This document shows positions 45,334 to 55,250 of a stretch of 64,000 nt of DNA, one piece after another. Origin of the DNA: Flavobacterium sp. CG_23.5 (lineage in GTDB: Bacteria; Bacteroidota; Bacteroidia; Flavobacteriales; Flavobacteriaceae). The stretch spans positions 2,507,001 to 2,571,000 of the forward strand of contig NZ_JAGGNA010000001.1 in NCBI RefSeq assembly GCF_017875765.1. Reading direction: 5' to 3'. The stretch's first letter is position 1. The number at the start of each line of letters is the position of its first letter. The position numbers and the translations under genes were made by a program. A model generated the notes under the pieces. The model worked only from the letters and a program-made list of their open reading frames with translations. It had not been told where the DNA came from and made no database searches.

Positions 45334-45888
45334 ATGAACAAGACAAAAGAATATTTAATTCCTTTCGTAGGATTAAAGCTAGGCAAACATCAATTTGAAT
45401 ATCAAATCAATAATGCGTTCTTTGAAATCTTTGATTATACTGAATTTCAAAATTCAAATATCAAAGTTAATGTAGTTTTAGAGAAGAAAAGCAACATGCT
45501 AGAGCTTAGTTTCAAGCATGCAGGAACTGTAAATGTTCCTTGCGATCTTACAAGTGAAGATTTTGATTTGCCAATTAAAGGCAAGATTAAATTGATTGTG
45601 CGTTTTGGAGAAACGTATAATAATGACAATGAAGATTTGCTTATTTTACCATTTGGTGAGTTTGAAATAGATGTTTCACAATCTATTTATGAAATGGTAG
45701 TGCTCTCCGTCCCTCTAAGACGAGTTCATCCAGGAGTTAAAGATGGAAGTTTAAATACTGAAGCCTTAACAAAGCTGAAAGAATTGACAATAAAAGAACA
45801 AAAAAAAGAGCATAAAAAAGAAGTACAAAAAGAAGAAAATATTGACCCGCGTTGGGACAAATTAAAGCAACTATTAACGGATAAATAA
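45334..45888 (+). CDS. YceD family protein (DUF177)
   Basis: This 184-residue member of the YceD/DUF177 family is almost always encoded next to rpmF and is implicated in rRNA or ribosome biogenesis. Typical features are the beta-rich core (YQINNAFFEIFDY, VNVVLEKKSNMLELSFKHAG), DLPIKGKIKLIVRFGE and VPLRRVHPGVKDGSLN. A Lys/Glu-rich linker leads to the conserved end DPRWDKLKQLL. It lies 9 bp upstream of rpmF. Confidence 0.9.
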   Translation: MNKTKEYLIPFVGLKLGKHQFEYQINNAFFEIFDYTEFQNSNIKVNVVLEKKSNMLELSFKHAGTVNVPCDLTSEDFDLPIKGKIKLIVRFGETYNNDNEDLLILPFGEFEIDVSQSIYEMVVLSVPLRRVHPGVKDGSLNTEALTKLKELTIKEQKKEHKKEVQKEENIDPRWDKLKQLLTDK

Positions 45889-45897
45889 TATAGTAAA

Positions 45898-46092
45898 ATG
45901 GCGCATCCTAAGAGAAAAATCTCCAAAACAAGAAGAGATAAGAGAAGAACACATTACAAAGCTACTGTAGCACAAATCGCTACTTGCCCTATAACTGGCG
46001 AAGCACACTTGTATCACAGAGCCTACTGGCATGAAGGAAAAATGTATTACAGAGGGCAAGTTGTTATAGATAAATCTGTAGCTGTTGCTTAA
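45898..46092 (+). CDS. rpmF: 50S ribosomal protein L32
   Basis: This 64-residue ribosomal protein begins [20 protein letters not shown], the hallmark of bL32. It carries only one Cys (IATCPITGE), so it is the zinc-independent form. It is co-transcribed with yceD and followed by a terminator, before fabH, an arrangement shared by many bacteria. Confidence 0.97.
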   Translation: MAHPKRKISKTRRDKRRTHYKATVAQIATCPITGEAHLYHRAYWHEGKMYYRGQVVIDKSVAVA

Positions 46093-46115
46093 TACATTTT
46101 TGTAAATGATATTCG

Positions 46116-46142
46116 AACTCTCACATCGTGAGAGTTTTTTTG
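46116..46142 (+). terminator. Rho-independent terminator of yceD-rpmF
   Basis: AACTCTCAC/GTGAGAGTT with an ATC loop followed by T7. Transcription into fabH may depend on readthrough or a separate promoter in 46143-46264. Confidence 0.88.
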
Positions 46143-46264
46143 TTGTTTCTAATTTCCATTTAAATAAGAAGTCTTAAAACGGTATGTTTTGGATTTTTTT
46201 TGTAATTTTAAGGTCTTTTAAAAATTTTCAAATGGCAACATTTGACTAGTAATAAGCGAATACA

Positions 46265-47263
46265 ATGAATACAATTACGGCCGCAATTACCGCTGTTGGA
46301 GGCTATGTACCAGAATTTGTGCTTTCAAACAAAATTCTGGAAACCATGGTTGACACAAATGACGAGTGGATTACTTCTCGAACAGGAATAAAAGAAAGAA
46401 GAATCCTTAAAGATAAGGACAAAGGAACGTCCTTTCTTGCTATTAAGGCAGCTCAGGATTTATTAGCTAAAGCCAATATTGACCCTTTAGAAATCGATTT
46501 AGTAATAATGGCAACTGCTACACCGGACATGCCAGTAGCGGCGACAGGAGTATATGTAGCTACTGAAATAGGAGCCACAAATGCATTTGCTTATGATTTG
46601 CAAGCAGCATGTTCCAGCTTTTTATTCGGAATGTCTACTGCTGCAGCTTACATAGAATCTGGAAGGTACAAAAAAGTACTTTTAATTGGTGCGGATAAAA
46701 TGTCATCTATAGTCGATTATACTGATAGATCAACCTGTATAATTTTTGGAGATGGTGCAGGAGCAGTTTTATTCGAACCTAATTACGAAGGATTAGGACT
46801 ACAAGATGAATATTTGCGAAGCGATGGAATTGGTCGGGATTTTTTAAAAATTGATGCCGGCGGATCTCTTCATCCAGCTTCCTCAGAAACAATAAAAGAA
46901 AACAGACACAATATCATACAAGATGGGAAGACTGTTTTCAAATATGCTGTAACGAACATGGCTGATGCCAGTGAGTTAATTTTGAAAAGAAATAACCTAA
47001 CTAATGAAGATGTCGATTGGTTAGTGCCGCATCAGGCTAATAAACGTATTATTGATGCCACTGCTAATCGAATGAATTTAGAGGATTCTAAAGTTCTAAT
47101 CAATATCGAAAAATACGGAAATACAACATCAGCGACCTTGCCATTAGTACTCTACGATTTTGAGCATTTGTTCAAAAAAGGAGATACAATTATTTTGGCA
47201 GCTTTCGGAGGCGGATTTACTTGGGGATCCATTTATCTAAAATGGGCATACGATAAAAAATAA
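46265..47263 (+). CDS. fabH: beta-ketoacyl-ACP synthase III
   Basis: This 332-residue initiating condensing enzyme of type II fatty-acid synthesis joins acetyl-CoA and malonyl-ACP. The catalytic triad is visible: Cys in YDLQAACSSFLFGM, His in VPHQANKRIIDA and Asn in KYGNTTSATLPLVL. TSRTGIKERRI near residue 40 and the C-terminal AAFGGGFTWGS are typical. It is followed after 23 bp by accB, so the acc genes probably share its transcript. Confidence 0.96.
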   Translation: MNTITAAITAVGGYVPEFVLSNKILETMVDTNDEWITSRTGIKERRILKDKDKGTSFLAIKAAQDLLAKANIDPLEIDLVIMATATPDMPVAATGVYVATEIGATNAFAYDLQAACSSFLFGMSTAAAYIESGRYKKVLLIGADKMSSIVDYTDRSTCIIFGDGAGAVLFEPNYEGLGLQDEYLRSDGIGRDFLKIDAGGSLHPASSETIKENRHNIIQDGKTVFKYAVTNMADASELILKRNNLTNEDVDWLVPHQANKRIIDATANRMNLEDSKVLINIEKYGNTTSATLPLVLYDFEHLFKKGDTIILAAFGGGFTWGSIYLKWAYDKK

Positions 47264-47286
47264 ATTTAAACTAAAAATAACCAATT

Positions 47287-47766
47287 ATGGATTTAAAAGA
47301 AATTCAAAATTTAATCAAGTTTGTAGCTAATTCTGGAGTTGCAGAAGTTAAATTAGAAATGGATGATGTTAAAATCACTATTAGAACAACTTTAGAAGGA
47401 AATGTAACCGAGACGACGTATGTACAACAAATGCCAAATCATGCTCCCCTTCAACAAGCAGTAGCTCCTCAGCAAATTGCTGCGGTTGCTCCAGTGGCAG
47501 AAGCTCCGGTGGCAGAAAATGCTCATTACATCACTATAAAATCTCCAATTATTGGAACTTTCTATAGAAAACCATCGCCAGACAAACCTATGTTTGTTGA
47601 AGTAGGTAAAACTATTGCTAAAGGAGACGTGCTTTGTGTTATTGAAGCTATGAAGTTGTTTAATGAAATTGAATCTGAAGTATCTGGTAAAATTGTAAAA
47701 ATATTGGTGGATGATATGTCACCTGTAGAATTTGATCAGCCTTTATTCTTAGTAGACCCATCTTAA
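47287..47766 (+). CDS. accB: biotin carboxyl carrier protein of acetyl-CoA carboxylase
   Basis: This 159-residue protein has an N-terminal domain (MDLKEIQNLIKFVANSGVAE), an Ala/Pro/Gln-rich linker (about 55-80) and a C-terminal biotinyl domain. The biotin-accepting Lys is in CVIEAMKLFNEIE (about residue 122). The size is typical. It forms the carboxylase with AccC and the separate AccA/AccD subunits, which are not in this window. Confidence 0.97.
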   Translation: MDLKEIQNLIKFVANSGVAEVKLEMDDVKITIRTTLEGNVTETTYVQQMPNHAPLQQAVAPQQIAAVAPVAEAPVAENAHYITIKSPIIGTFYRKPSPDKPMFVEVGKTIAKGDVLCVIEAMKLFNEIESEVSGKIVKILVDDMSPVEFDQPLFLVDPS

Positions 47767-47771
47767 ATTAA

Positions 47772-47857
47772 TTATAAATTATGAATTATAAATTATGAAT
47801 TGGTTTTTGATCAATCATAATTTTAAAAAACTCATAACTCATAACTCATAACTCAAA
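47772..47857 (+). repeat. stutter repeats between accB and accC
   Basis: Two tandem copies of ATAAATTATGAATT are followed by a short spacer and then ACTCATA repeated three times up to 4 bp before the accC start. It is an in-operon spacer without coding potential. Similar stutters precede sdhB and the AddA-like gene. Confidence 0.8.
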
Positions 47858-47861
47858 ATAG

Positions 47862-49208
47862 ATGTTTAAAAAAATATTAATTGCAAATAGGGGAGAAATT
47901 GCGCTTCGCGTAATTAGAACATGCAAGGAAATGGGTATCAAAACTGTAGCTGTTTATTCTACTGCTGATGCTGAAAGTCTTCATGTAAAGTTTGCTGACG
48001 AAGCAGTTTGTATAGGGCCGCCTCCAAGTAACTTGTCTTATTTAAAGATGTCCAATATTATTGCCGCTGCTGAAATTACCAATGCAGATGCTATACATCC
48101 AGGATACGGTTTTCTTTCTGAAAATTCAAAATTTTCTAAAATTTGTCAAGAACACGGAATCAAATTCATTGGAGCTTCTCCGGAAATGATTGATCGAATG
48201 GGAGACAAAGCTTCTGCTAAATCAACCATGATTGAAGCTGGTGTTCCTTGTGTTCCAGGTTCAGTAGGGATTTTAGAATCTTATGAACAAGCGTTGCAAT
48301 TGTCAAGAGACTTCGGTTTTCCAGTAATGCTGAAAGCAACTGCTGGTGGTGGTGGAAAAGGAATGCGAGCGGTTTGGAAAGAAGAAGATTTGTTAAAAGC
48401 TTGGGAAGATGCCCGTCAGGAATCTGCTGCTGCTTTTGGAAACGACGGAATGTATCTTGAGAAATTAATCGAAGAACCTCGTCATATCGAAATTCAAGTT
48501 GTTGGTGATTCTTATGGAAAAGCCTGCCATCTTTCGGAAAGAGATTGTTCTGTTCAAAGACGTCATCAAAAATTAACTGAAGAAACTCCATCTCCATTTA
48601 TGACCGATGAATTGCGTCAAAAAATGGGTGAAGCAGCTGTAAAAGCAGCTGAATATATTAAATACGAAGGTGCAGGAACAGTAGAATTTTTGGTTGATAA
48701 AAACCGTAACTTTTACTTCATGGAAATGAATACCCGTATTCAAGTGGAGCATCCTATTACGGAACAAGTTATTGATTACGACTTAATCCGTGAGCAAATA
48801 ATGGTTGCAGCTGGAATTCCTATTTCAGGTAAAAACTATTTACCACAACTTCATGCTATCGAATGTAGAATTAATGCGGAAGATCCTTATAATGATTTCC
48901 GTCCTTCTCCAGGGAAAATCACAACACTTCATATGCCAGGTGGACACGGTGTTCGTTTAGACACACATGTTTACTCCGGTTATACCATTCCGCCAAATTA
49001 CGATTCTATGATTGCAAAGTTAATTACTACGGCACAATCGAGAGAAGAAGCAATTAGCAAAATGAGAAGAGCCTTAGATGAATTTGTAATTGAAGGAATA
49101 AAAACAACCATTCCATTCCACAGACAATTAATGGATGATCCTCGATATATTGCAGGGAATTATACAACTGCCTTTATGGATACTTTTAAAATGAACGATC
49201 CAGAATAA
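47862..49208 (+). CDS. accC: biotin carboxylase subunit of acetyl-CoA carboxylase
   Basis: This 448-residue ATP-grasp enzyme carboxylates biotin on AccB with bicarbonate and ATP. The start [20 protein letters not shown] is characteristic, followed by [14 protein letters not shown], the Gly-rich [38 protein letters not shown] and [16 protein letters not shown]. Length and order are normal. It is followed by a bidirectional terminator shared with the convergent peptidase gene. Confidence 0.97.
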   Translation: MFKKILIANRGEIALRVIRTCKEMGIKTVAVYSTADAESLHVKFADEAVCIGPPPSNLSYLKMSNIIAAAEITNADAIHPGYGFLSENSKFSKICQEHGIKFIGASPEMIDRMGDKASAKSTMIEAGVPCVPGSVGILESYEQALQLSRDFGFPVMLKATAGGGGKGMRAVWKEEDLLKAWEDARQESAAAFGNDGMYLEKLIEEPRHIEIQVVGDSYGKACHLSERDCSVQRRHQKLTEETPSPFMTDELRQKMGEAAVKAAEYIKYEGAGTVEFLVDKNRNFYFMEMNTRIQVEHPITEQVIDYDLIREQIMVAAGIPISGKNYLPQLHAIECRINAEDPYNDFRPSPGKITTLHMPGGHGVRLDTHVYSGYTIPPNYDSMIAKLITTAQSREEAISKMRRALDEFVIEGIKTTIPFHRQLMDDPRYIAGNYTTAFMDTFKMNDPE

Positions 49209-49221
49209 AGGAATTCTATTT

Positions 49222-49256
49222 ATAAAAAAAAACTCGCTGCGAAGCGAGTTTTTTTG
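49222..49256. terminator. bidirectional terminator between accC and the S9 peptidase gene
   Basis: AAACTCGCT/AGCGAGTTT with a GCGA tetraloop, flanked by A-runs and T-runs on the two sides. Confidence 0.92.
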
Positions 49257-49276
49257 TTTTCCATCGAAATGTAAAT

Positions 49277-51178
49277 TTACAAAGTTTCTTTTAACCATTT
49301 GTAAAACTCTTTTTGCCACACTTGAGCATTTTGGGGTTTTAACACCCAATGGTTTTCTTCAGGGAAATATAAAAACCTGCTTTTTATTCCTCGTAATTGT
49401 GCCGCCTGAAAAGCTTCCTGCCCTTGTCCTATTGGCACACGAAAATCTTTTCCGCCTTGAATGATTAATATAGGTGTATTCCATTTTTCTACCATAGTCA
49501 TCGGATTAAAAGTCGTGTAGGTTTTTTGGGCAACAGCATTGTCTTTTTCCCAATATGCTCCACCAAAATCCCAGTTGTTAAAGAAAACTTCCTCTGTGGT
49601 GCCAAACATACTTTGGGTATTATAAACCCCATCATGCGCGATAAAAGTTTTAAATCTGTTGTTGTGAATTCCGGCTAAGTAAAATACAGAATAACCGCCA
49701 TAACTGGCGCCAACACATCCTAATCTTGTTTTGTCAACATAGTTTTCTTTGGCTACATCATCAATGGCAGATAGATAATCATTGATGACTTGTCCACCCC
49801 AATCTTTGCTTATTTGTTCGTTCCACGCTACACCATGACCTTGCATTCCGCGGCGGTTTGGCGCTACAACAACGTAGCCGTTTGCTGCCATTAATTGAAA
49901 ATTCCAACGAAAAGAATAGCTTTGGGTTAATGGAGATTGTGGTCCTCCTTGGCAATATAAAAGCGTTGGATATTTTTTTGAAGCATCAAAATTTGGAGGA
50001 AGAATTACCCAAACTAACATTTTCTTGCCATCTGTTGTGGTAACGTATCTTCTTTCGGTTTTGCTTAACGCCAAAGACTTATAAGTTGCCGTATTTATAT
50101 TTGATAATTGTTTCCAATTTTTTTTCTTTAAATTAAATGAAAAAATTTCAGCCGCATGATTCATGTCTGTTCTAGTTACGATGATATTTTCGCCGGAAAA
50201 TCCAAGTAAATCGTTTACATCAAAATCACCATTTGTAATTTGGCTGACCCTAACAGCTATTTTAGTCAAACCTGGAAAATTAACTTCGAATAATTGTTTT
50301 GTTCCATCGATTGGCGCAACAAAATAGATTTTTTTGCCGTCGCTACTCCACATAAAATGATCCACAGTACCATCCCAATTGGCAGTCAAATTCATCTTCA
50401 TTCCCTTGAAACTAACAACTAAGTCATTTTTGTCCGCTTCGTAGCCATCGCGTTTCATTTGTAGCCAAGTCAGATTTCTTGTTGGCGAAAATTGCGGGGC
50501 CATGTCATACCCAAGATTTTCTTCGGTTCTGTTTATGGTTTTTCCAGTTTCCAGATTGTACTCGAAAATATTGGTGTTTGTGGAAATAGCATATTGTGTT
50601 CCTGCTTTTTTCTTACTCACGTAAAGAATGTTTTTGCTGTCTGGGGACCAAATATAATCTTCGTCTCCACCAAAAGGTTTCTGTGGGCTATCGAAATTTT
50701 CTCCTTTGAGAATGTCAATTCCAACAGAACCTTCCTTGTTTTCTTTATAAAAAACATGGTTAAATTTCCCTTCGTTCCAAGTGTCCCAATGACGATAATC
50801 TAATCCATTGTAGATTTGAACTTGAGATTTCTCCAGATCAGGGTAGTAATCTTTTCCAAGAACTTTATCAACTTTCACTTCTTCATTGTAAACAATGTAT
50901 TTGCTGTCTGGAGAAATGTTCTTGTCTTTTAAAATTTCTTTAGAGTCTTTTACCTCGGTTGGATTTCCCCCAATTACAGGTAAAGTGTAAAATTTTGAGT
51001 TTGATTTGTTTTCCTCAATAGATGGAGTGGAAACTTTATAGACGATGTTTTTTCCGTCTTTGGAAATACCTAACGGGGTTATTCTTCCTAGTTTCCAAAG
51101 TAATTCGGGGGTCATTACATTTTGTGCTACTGCATTCAAACTAATCATTGTTAGAGTTAAAAAAAGTATTTTTTTCAT
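49277..51178 (-). CDS. S9 family peptidase (prolyl oligopeptidase type), secreted
   Basis: This 633-residue exported serine peptidase has a signal peptide (KKILFLTLTMISLNAVA, about 1-18), then a beta-propeller with repeated SPDSK/SSDGKK-type blades (about 30-370). The C-terminal alpha/beta-hydrolase domain has nucleophile motif GCVGASYGGYSVFYL, the acidic residue region IIQGGKDFRVP and the catalytic His in FPEENHWVLKP. It resembles dipeptidyl or acylaminoacyl peptidases; its substrate is unknown. It converges with accC. Confidence 0.93.
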   Translation of the reverse strand: MKKILFLTLTMISLNAVAQNVMTPELLWKLGRITPLGISKDGKNIVYKVSTPSIEENKSNSKFYTLPVIGGNPTEVKDSKEILKDKNISPDSKYIVYNEEVKVDKVLGKDYYPDLEKSQVQIYNGLDYRHWDTWNEGKFNHVFYKENKEGSVGIDILKGENFDSPQKPFGGDEDYIWSPDSKNILYVSKKKAGTQYAISTNTNIFEYNLETGKTINRTEENLGYDMAPQFSPTRNLTWLQMKRDGYEADKNDLVVSFKGMKMNLTANWDGTVDHFMWSSDGKKIYFVAPIDGTKQLFEVNFPGLTKIAVRVSQITNGDFDVNDLLGFSGENIIVTRTDMNHAAEIFSFNLKKKNWKQLSNINTATYKSLALSKTERRYVTTTDGKKMLVWVILPPNFDASKKYPTLLYCQGGPQSPLTQSYSFRWNFQLMAANGYVVVAPNRRGMQGHGVAWNEQISKDWGGQVINDYLSAIDDVAKENYVDKTRLGCVGASYGGYSVFYLAGIHNNRFKTFIAHDGVYNTQSMFGTTEEVFFNNWDFGGAYWEKDNAVAQKTYTTFNPMTMVEKWNTPILIIQGGKDFRVPIGQGQEAFQAAQLRGIKSRFLYFPEENHWVLKPQNAQVWQKEFYKWLKETL

Positions 51179-51224
51179 TTTAAAATTGATTTTTTATAAA
51201 GGATAAAATTACTCATTTAAGTCC

Positions 51225-51254
51225 AAAAAAAAACTACCTCAATTGAGATAGTTT
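51225..51254 (-). terminator. Rho-independent terminator of the metallopeptidase gene
   Basis: On the minus strand AAACTATCTC/GAGGTAGTTT closes AATT and is followed by a T-run, 77 bp after the stop of the metallopeptidase. Confidence 0.78.
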
Positions 51255-51331
51255 TTAGTTTTAATTTCCTGCTCCTTTTGGTAGTATTAGGACTTTCCAA
51301 ATTAGAGGGAGGAAAAATGCGTTTTTATTTG

Positions 51332-54300
51332 TTATTGTTTGATAAAGCGTTTTACTGAAGTTGTTTCCTTATCAGTAATTTCTAAAATATAATTACCAGC
51401 ATTAATATTCGAAACATCGATTGAACCGTTCGATAATTTACCATTGATAATCATTTGTCCCAATAAGTTATACACTTTAAATGTAGCATTTTCAGAAACT
51501 GAAGTTACATTTATAATTGAAGAGGTTGGATTAGGGTATAATTTAATATCTGTGATCGTGTTTCGTGATGTTTCAGATTGTTTTGCTCCAGAAACTATAT
51601 TTATGGTATAATCTTCCACTTGTCCATATGAGAAAGCTTCACAAGCGGTTGGAATTGCATTGTATTTCATCGAAACTCTCATCCTTGTTGAACCAATTGT
51701 TGCGGTTGCAGGAATGGTGAATGTTCCAGAAACAGGAGTCGTAGTTGAAGCGGCTTTAGTCCAAACTTGTTCCCCAGCATCAGCAAAATCTCCATCTTGA
51801 TTATAATCAACCCAAACGGAATATCCTTCTGAATAAGCGGTACTAGTCCATGCTGGAGTAATAGTAATAGTGTTGGCTGTGTTAAGAGTTAGATTTGTTG
51901 AAATACTTGTAAAATCAGTATAACCCGTTCCTCCCGTTGAAGTATTGTTGATAGTTCCAAGAACCACCTTACCAATTTTTTCATCGGCAACACTGTTTCC
52001 TTGAGAAGTACAATAAGTAGAAACGACAACAGCTAAAGTGGTAACATTAACTATATTACTTGAAGCAGAAATATTTCCGGCAGCATCTTTAGCTTTTACT
52101 GAAAAAGTATAGGCAGTTGAAGCGGTTAATCCTGAAACAGCATAAGTTGTTCCTATAATAGTAGCTTTTAGAGTAGCGCCTTGATATACCTCATAACCTG
52201 TTACGGCTACATTGTCTGTAGAGGCTGTCCAAGTTAAATTTGTTGTAGTTTGAGTAGTCCCGGAAGCCGCTAAAGCCGCAGGTGTAGCAGGAGCCGTTGT
52301 GTCAGGTGTTCCTGCAACAATATTTATCGTATAATCTTCAACTTGACCATAAGGGAAAGTTTCGCAAGCAGTTGGGATTGCATTGTATTTCATTGAAACT
52401 CTCATTCGTGTAGCGCCTGATGTTGCTGTTGATGGAATTGTGAATGAACCAGAAACTGGAGTTGTAGTAGATGCAGCATTAGACCACACTAATTCACCAG
52501 CATCAGTAAATAATCCATTTTGATTGTAGTCAATAAAAACTGCATATCCTTCAGGGTAAGCTGTGGCTGTCCAAGAAGGTGTAACTGTAATCGTGTTTGC
52601 AGTTCCTTTGGTAGCATTTGTAGATAATGAAGTAAAGTCTTCATAACCTGCTGTTCCAGTTGAAGTGTTGCTAATAGTTCCTAAAACTACTTTTCCAATT
52701 TTTTCATCAGCGGTACTGCTTCCTAGAGAAGCACAATAAGTGATAGATGTAGTTGAAGTTGTAACATTTACTGCATTACTTGAAACAGAAACATTTCCGG
52801 CAGCATCTTTTGCTTTTACTGAGAATGTATAGGCAGTTGAAGCTGTTAATCCTGTTACAGCATATGTTGTTGCTGTAACTGTTGCTTTCAAAGTTGCTCC
52901 TTGGTAAACATCATAACCTGTTACAGCTACATTATCAGTAGAAGCTGTCCAAGATAAATTAGTAGTTGTAGCTGTAGTTCCGGCTGCCGCCAATGTTGTT
53001 GGTGCAGATGGAGCAACTGTATCAGAAGAACCTGTTGTAATAGTAAAATTAGTATTTGAAACATCAAAGAAAATATGATTTGTTCCTTTTACCATGATTC
53101 TATTTAGTGTTCCGGCAGTATTAGGAATTGTTACCGCTTGTGTCCCATCATTTGGAGTTGCAGCAAGTAGCGTAACAGGAAAAGTAGTTCCTCCATCTGT
53201 AGATAGTAGAATGTCAACATTTGCTGTGTTAACACCATTTGCAGTAGTACCTGCAACATTCCAAGTCACCGTTTGAGATGATCCACCTACATAAGAAACT
53301 GCTGTATTTGGAGAACTAACGGTGAAAGGTCCTGCCGTTGCATTTACAGTAATTATAGCATCATCACTATTGTTTGCCGGTCCACCAGCATGATTGTCAC
53401 GAACAGTTAATCTAAAGTTCAATGTACGCGCCACAGAAGACAAAGCCTCTACAGTAAGTTCAGTTCCTGCTGTAGTTGTTGCTCCTGTCAATACGGATGA
53501 CATTTTAGGAAAATATCGAACTGTTGAAGCGCTAGGGGCATAAGATCTGAAATTTGGTCCCGTTGTTTTAGTAGCACTTGGTGCAGCGGCAGTTGTACCA
53601 TTGTCCATTTGTTCCCAATCATAAGTAAGAACGTCACCGTTTGCATCAGTTCCAGCACCCGTCAACATAAAAGGAGTGCTTTTTGGAATAGTATAATCTA
53701 AACCAGCGCTAGCTGTTGGAACGGCATTACCAGTAAGAGTTGTAGTTTGACAAGTAGTTGTTTTTACGTAATTGGTTACTTGTTGAATTGTTTCCGCATG
53801 GAAAAAAGGATCAGAATGTGGTTGAACATCTAATGCAGTAATACCCGCATAACCCATAATTGTAGAACCTGAACCCGGTTCCATTTGAGCTCCAGTTCCT
53901 TCATTACTATGAGTGAAAGTGTGGTTTCCACCAAATTGATGTCCCATTTCGTGAGCAACATAGTCAATGTCAAAATTATCTCCTTGAGGAATTCCATCAC
54001 CCGGGGAAGTATATCCGCTTCCTTTTCCTAATGGTACAGTAGTACTTGGGTTTTTACAGACACAACCGATGCAACCTGCATTACCACCACCACCATCACC
54101 ACCAAATAAGTGACCAATATCATAATTAGCGCTACCTATTACATTGGTAAGGTTAGTTTGCAATTCTTGATTCCAATTTGCTTTAGACGCTGAAGCAGAG
54201 TAAGGGTCTGTAGAAGCGGTTGTGTAAATTATTAGATCATTATTAGCAATAAGATTCATATGAACACCGAAATCTTTTTCAAAGACTCCATTTACACGTG

Positions 54301-54994
54301 TCATCGTGTTGTTTATTGCTGCTAAAGCCAAAGCTTTTGTGCCACCAAAATAGGTAGTGTATTCACCAGTTACAGACTGTGCTAATCTAAAAGTCCTTAA
54401 ATTTCCATCATCTGCATTTGGTCTGTTTAAAAGGCTGTTGTTCTTCAAATCTTTTTTTGCATTCGCTATTATCGTACATTCAAATTTAGATAATGATGCT
54501 GCTTTGTCTGATTTTTTATAGACAACATAAGTGCTTAAATCCTTTGTGTAAGGTTCTATAAATACGGCTGATTTATCTGCACTAATAGCCATTGTTTGTA
54601 TTCCAAGTGGAGAGGTGCTAAAATAGATTGAAGATGTAGGATTGTCAATTCCATTTCCGACATAAGACTTGATTTCAGGATATTTTGCCGCTAAGGCAGG
54701 ATCCATATTGGAAGATTCAAAAATTCTATAACGTTCTAATTTTCCATCAGCATTTGGAAAAGAAACAATTACGCTTGATTTAGCTGTTGTTGCATTTCGT
54801 TTAGGAGAATTTATAAGACTTTTTTGTAGTTCATTTACATCTAGTTCAAATAAGTTAGGGTTCGATATTAATGATTTGTTTTCAAAAACAGTTGAACCGT
54901 TTTTCTTAATACTGGTTTTCCACAGAGCTCCTCCTTGGGCATAAGAAAAGCTGGTAATTGCAATTAATGCAATTGAAAGTAGATTTTTTTTCAT
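51332..54994 (-). CDS. secreted reprolysin-like metallopeptidase with FN3, GEVED and T9SS sorting domains
   Basis: This 1220-residue exoprotein has a signal peptide to about residue 19 (SIALIAITSFSYAQ), a prodomain (about 20-200) and a metzincin domain with zinc motif HEMGHQFGGNHTF (H348, H352, H358) and Met-turn TIMGYAG. Beta-sandwich regions follow (about 420-650). A tandem pair of FN3-GEVED cassettes spans about 660-893 and 898-1134. The type IX sorting domain begins KLYPNPTSSIINVTS (1152) and ends VKRFIKQ. It should cross the outer membrane by the T9SS and degrade extracellular protein. The gene is monocistronic; a TATATTTG -7 box lies 37 bp upstream. Confidence 0.95.
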   Translation of the reverse strand: MKKNLLSIALIAITSFSYAQGGALWKTSIKKNGSTVFENKSLISNPNLFELDVNELQKSLINSPKRNATTAKSSVIVSFPNADGKLERYRIFESSNMDPALAAKYPEIKSYVGNGIDNPTSSIYFSTSPLGIQTMAISADKSAVFIEPYTKDLSTYVVYKKSDKAASLSKFECTIIANAKKDLKNNSLLNRPNADDGNLRTFRLAQSVTGEYTTYFGGTKALALAAINNTMTRVNGVFEKDFGVHMNLIANNDLIIYTTASTDPYSASASKANWNQELQTNLTNVIGSANYDIGHLFGGDGGGGNAGCIGCVCKNPSTTVPLGKGSGYTSPGDGIPQGDNFDIDYVAHEMGHQFGGNHTFTHSNEGTGAQMEPGSGSTIMGYAGITALDVQPHSDPFFHAETIQQVTNYVKTTTCQTTTLTGNAVPTASAGLDYTIPKSTPFMLTGAGTDANGDVLTYDWEQMDNGTTAAAPSATKTTGPNFRSYAPSASTVRYFPKMSSVLTGATTTAGTELTVEALSSVARTLNFRLTVRDNHAGGPANNSDDAIITVNATAGPFTVSSPNTAVSYVGGSSQTVTWNVAGTTANGVNTANVDILLSTDGGTTFPVTLLAATPNDGTQAVTIPNTAGTLNRIMVKGTNHIFFDVSNTNFTITTGSSDTVAPSAPTTLAAAGTTATTTNLSWTASTDNVAVTGYDVYQGATLKATVTATTYAVTGLTASTAYTFSVKAKDAAGNVSVSSNAVNVTTSTTSITYCASLGSSTADEKIGKVVLGTISNTSTGTAGYEDFTSLSTNATKGTANTITVTPSWTATAYPEGYAVFIDYNQNGLFTDAGELVWSNAASTTTPVSGSFTIPSTATSGATRMRVSMKYNAIPTACETFPYGQVEDYTINIVAGTPDTTAPATPAALAASGTTQTTTNLTWTASTDNVAVTGYEVYQGATLKATIIGTTYAVSGLTASTAYTFSVKAKDAAGNISASSNIVNVTTLAVVVSTYCTSQGNSVADEKIGKVVLGTINNTSTGGTGYTDFTSISTNLTLNTANTITITPAWTSTAYSEGYSVWVDYNQDGDFADAGEQVWTKAASTTTPVSGTFTIPATATIGSTRMRVSMKYNAIPTACEAFSYGQVEDYTINIVSGAKQSETSRNTITDIKLYPNPTSSIINVTSVSENATFKVYNLLGQMIINGKLSNGSIDVSNINAGNYILEITDKETTSVKRFIKQ
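51584..53023 (-). repeat. in-frame duplication of an FN3-GEVED cassette
   Basis: Two consecutive copies of about 718 bp (roughly 52307-53023 and 51584-52303 on the minus strand) encode near-identical segments, sharing stretches such as TASTDNVAVTGY, STAYTFSVKAKDAAGN, ADEKIGKVVLGTI and MRVSMKYNAIPTACE. Residue differences are scattered, so the duplication is not brand new. Confidence 0.88.
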
Positions 54995-55030
54995 AAATAG
55001 GATTGTGGTATTTGGTTAAATTTAACGTTT

Positions 55031-55038
55031 CAAATATA
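55031..55038 (-). promoter_or_regulatory. -7 element of the metallopeptidase gene
   Basis: On the minus strand TATATTTG matches TAnnTTTG and would give a leader of about 30 nt. No TTG lies at the expected upstream distance, so a -33 element is not evident; an activator may be needed. Confidence 0.45.
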
Positions 55039-55250
55039 TAATTAATTTGCCGTTTTAACGAAATTTTATAACAAAATTCCATTTATATGTGTTTAACACT
55101 GATTTTAATGTAAATTTTAAGTTAATAGTATTACAAATGATTTTTGGAGCGTTTTAGGAATGGAATACTTTGTTTAATTTTTAATAATTATTTTTATTCA
55201 ATAGCTTATCAGAGGTAAAAAATATTATTTTTATAAAAATTATTTGCGAT

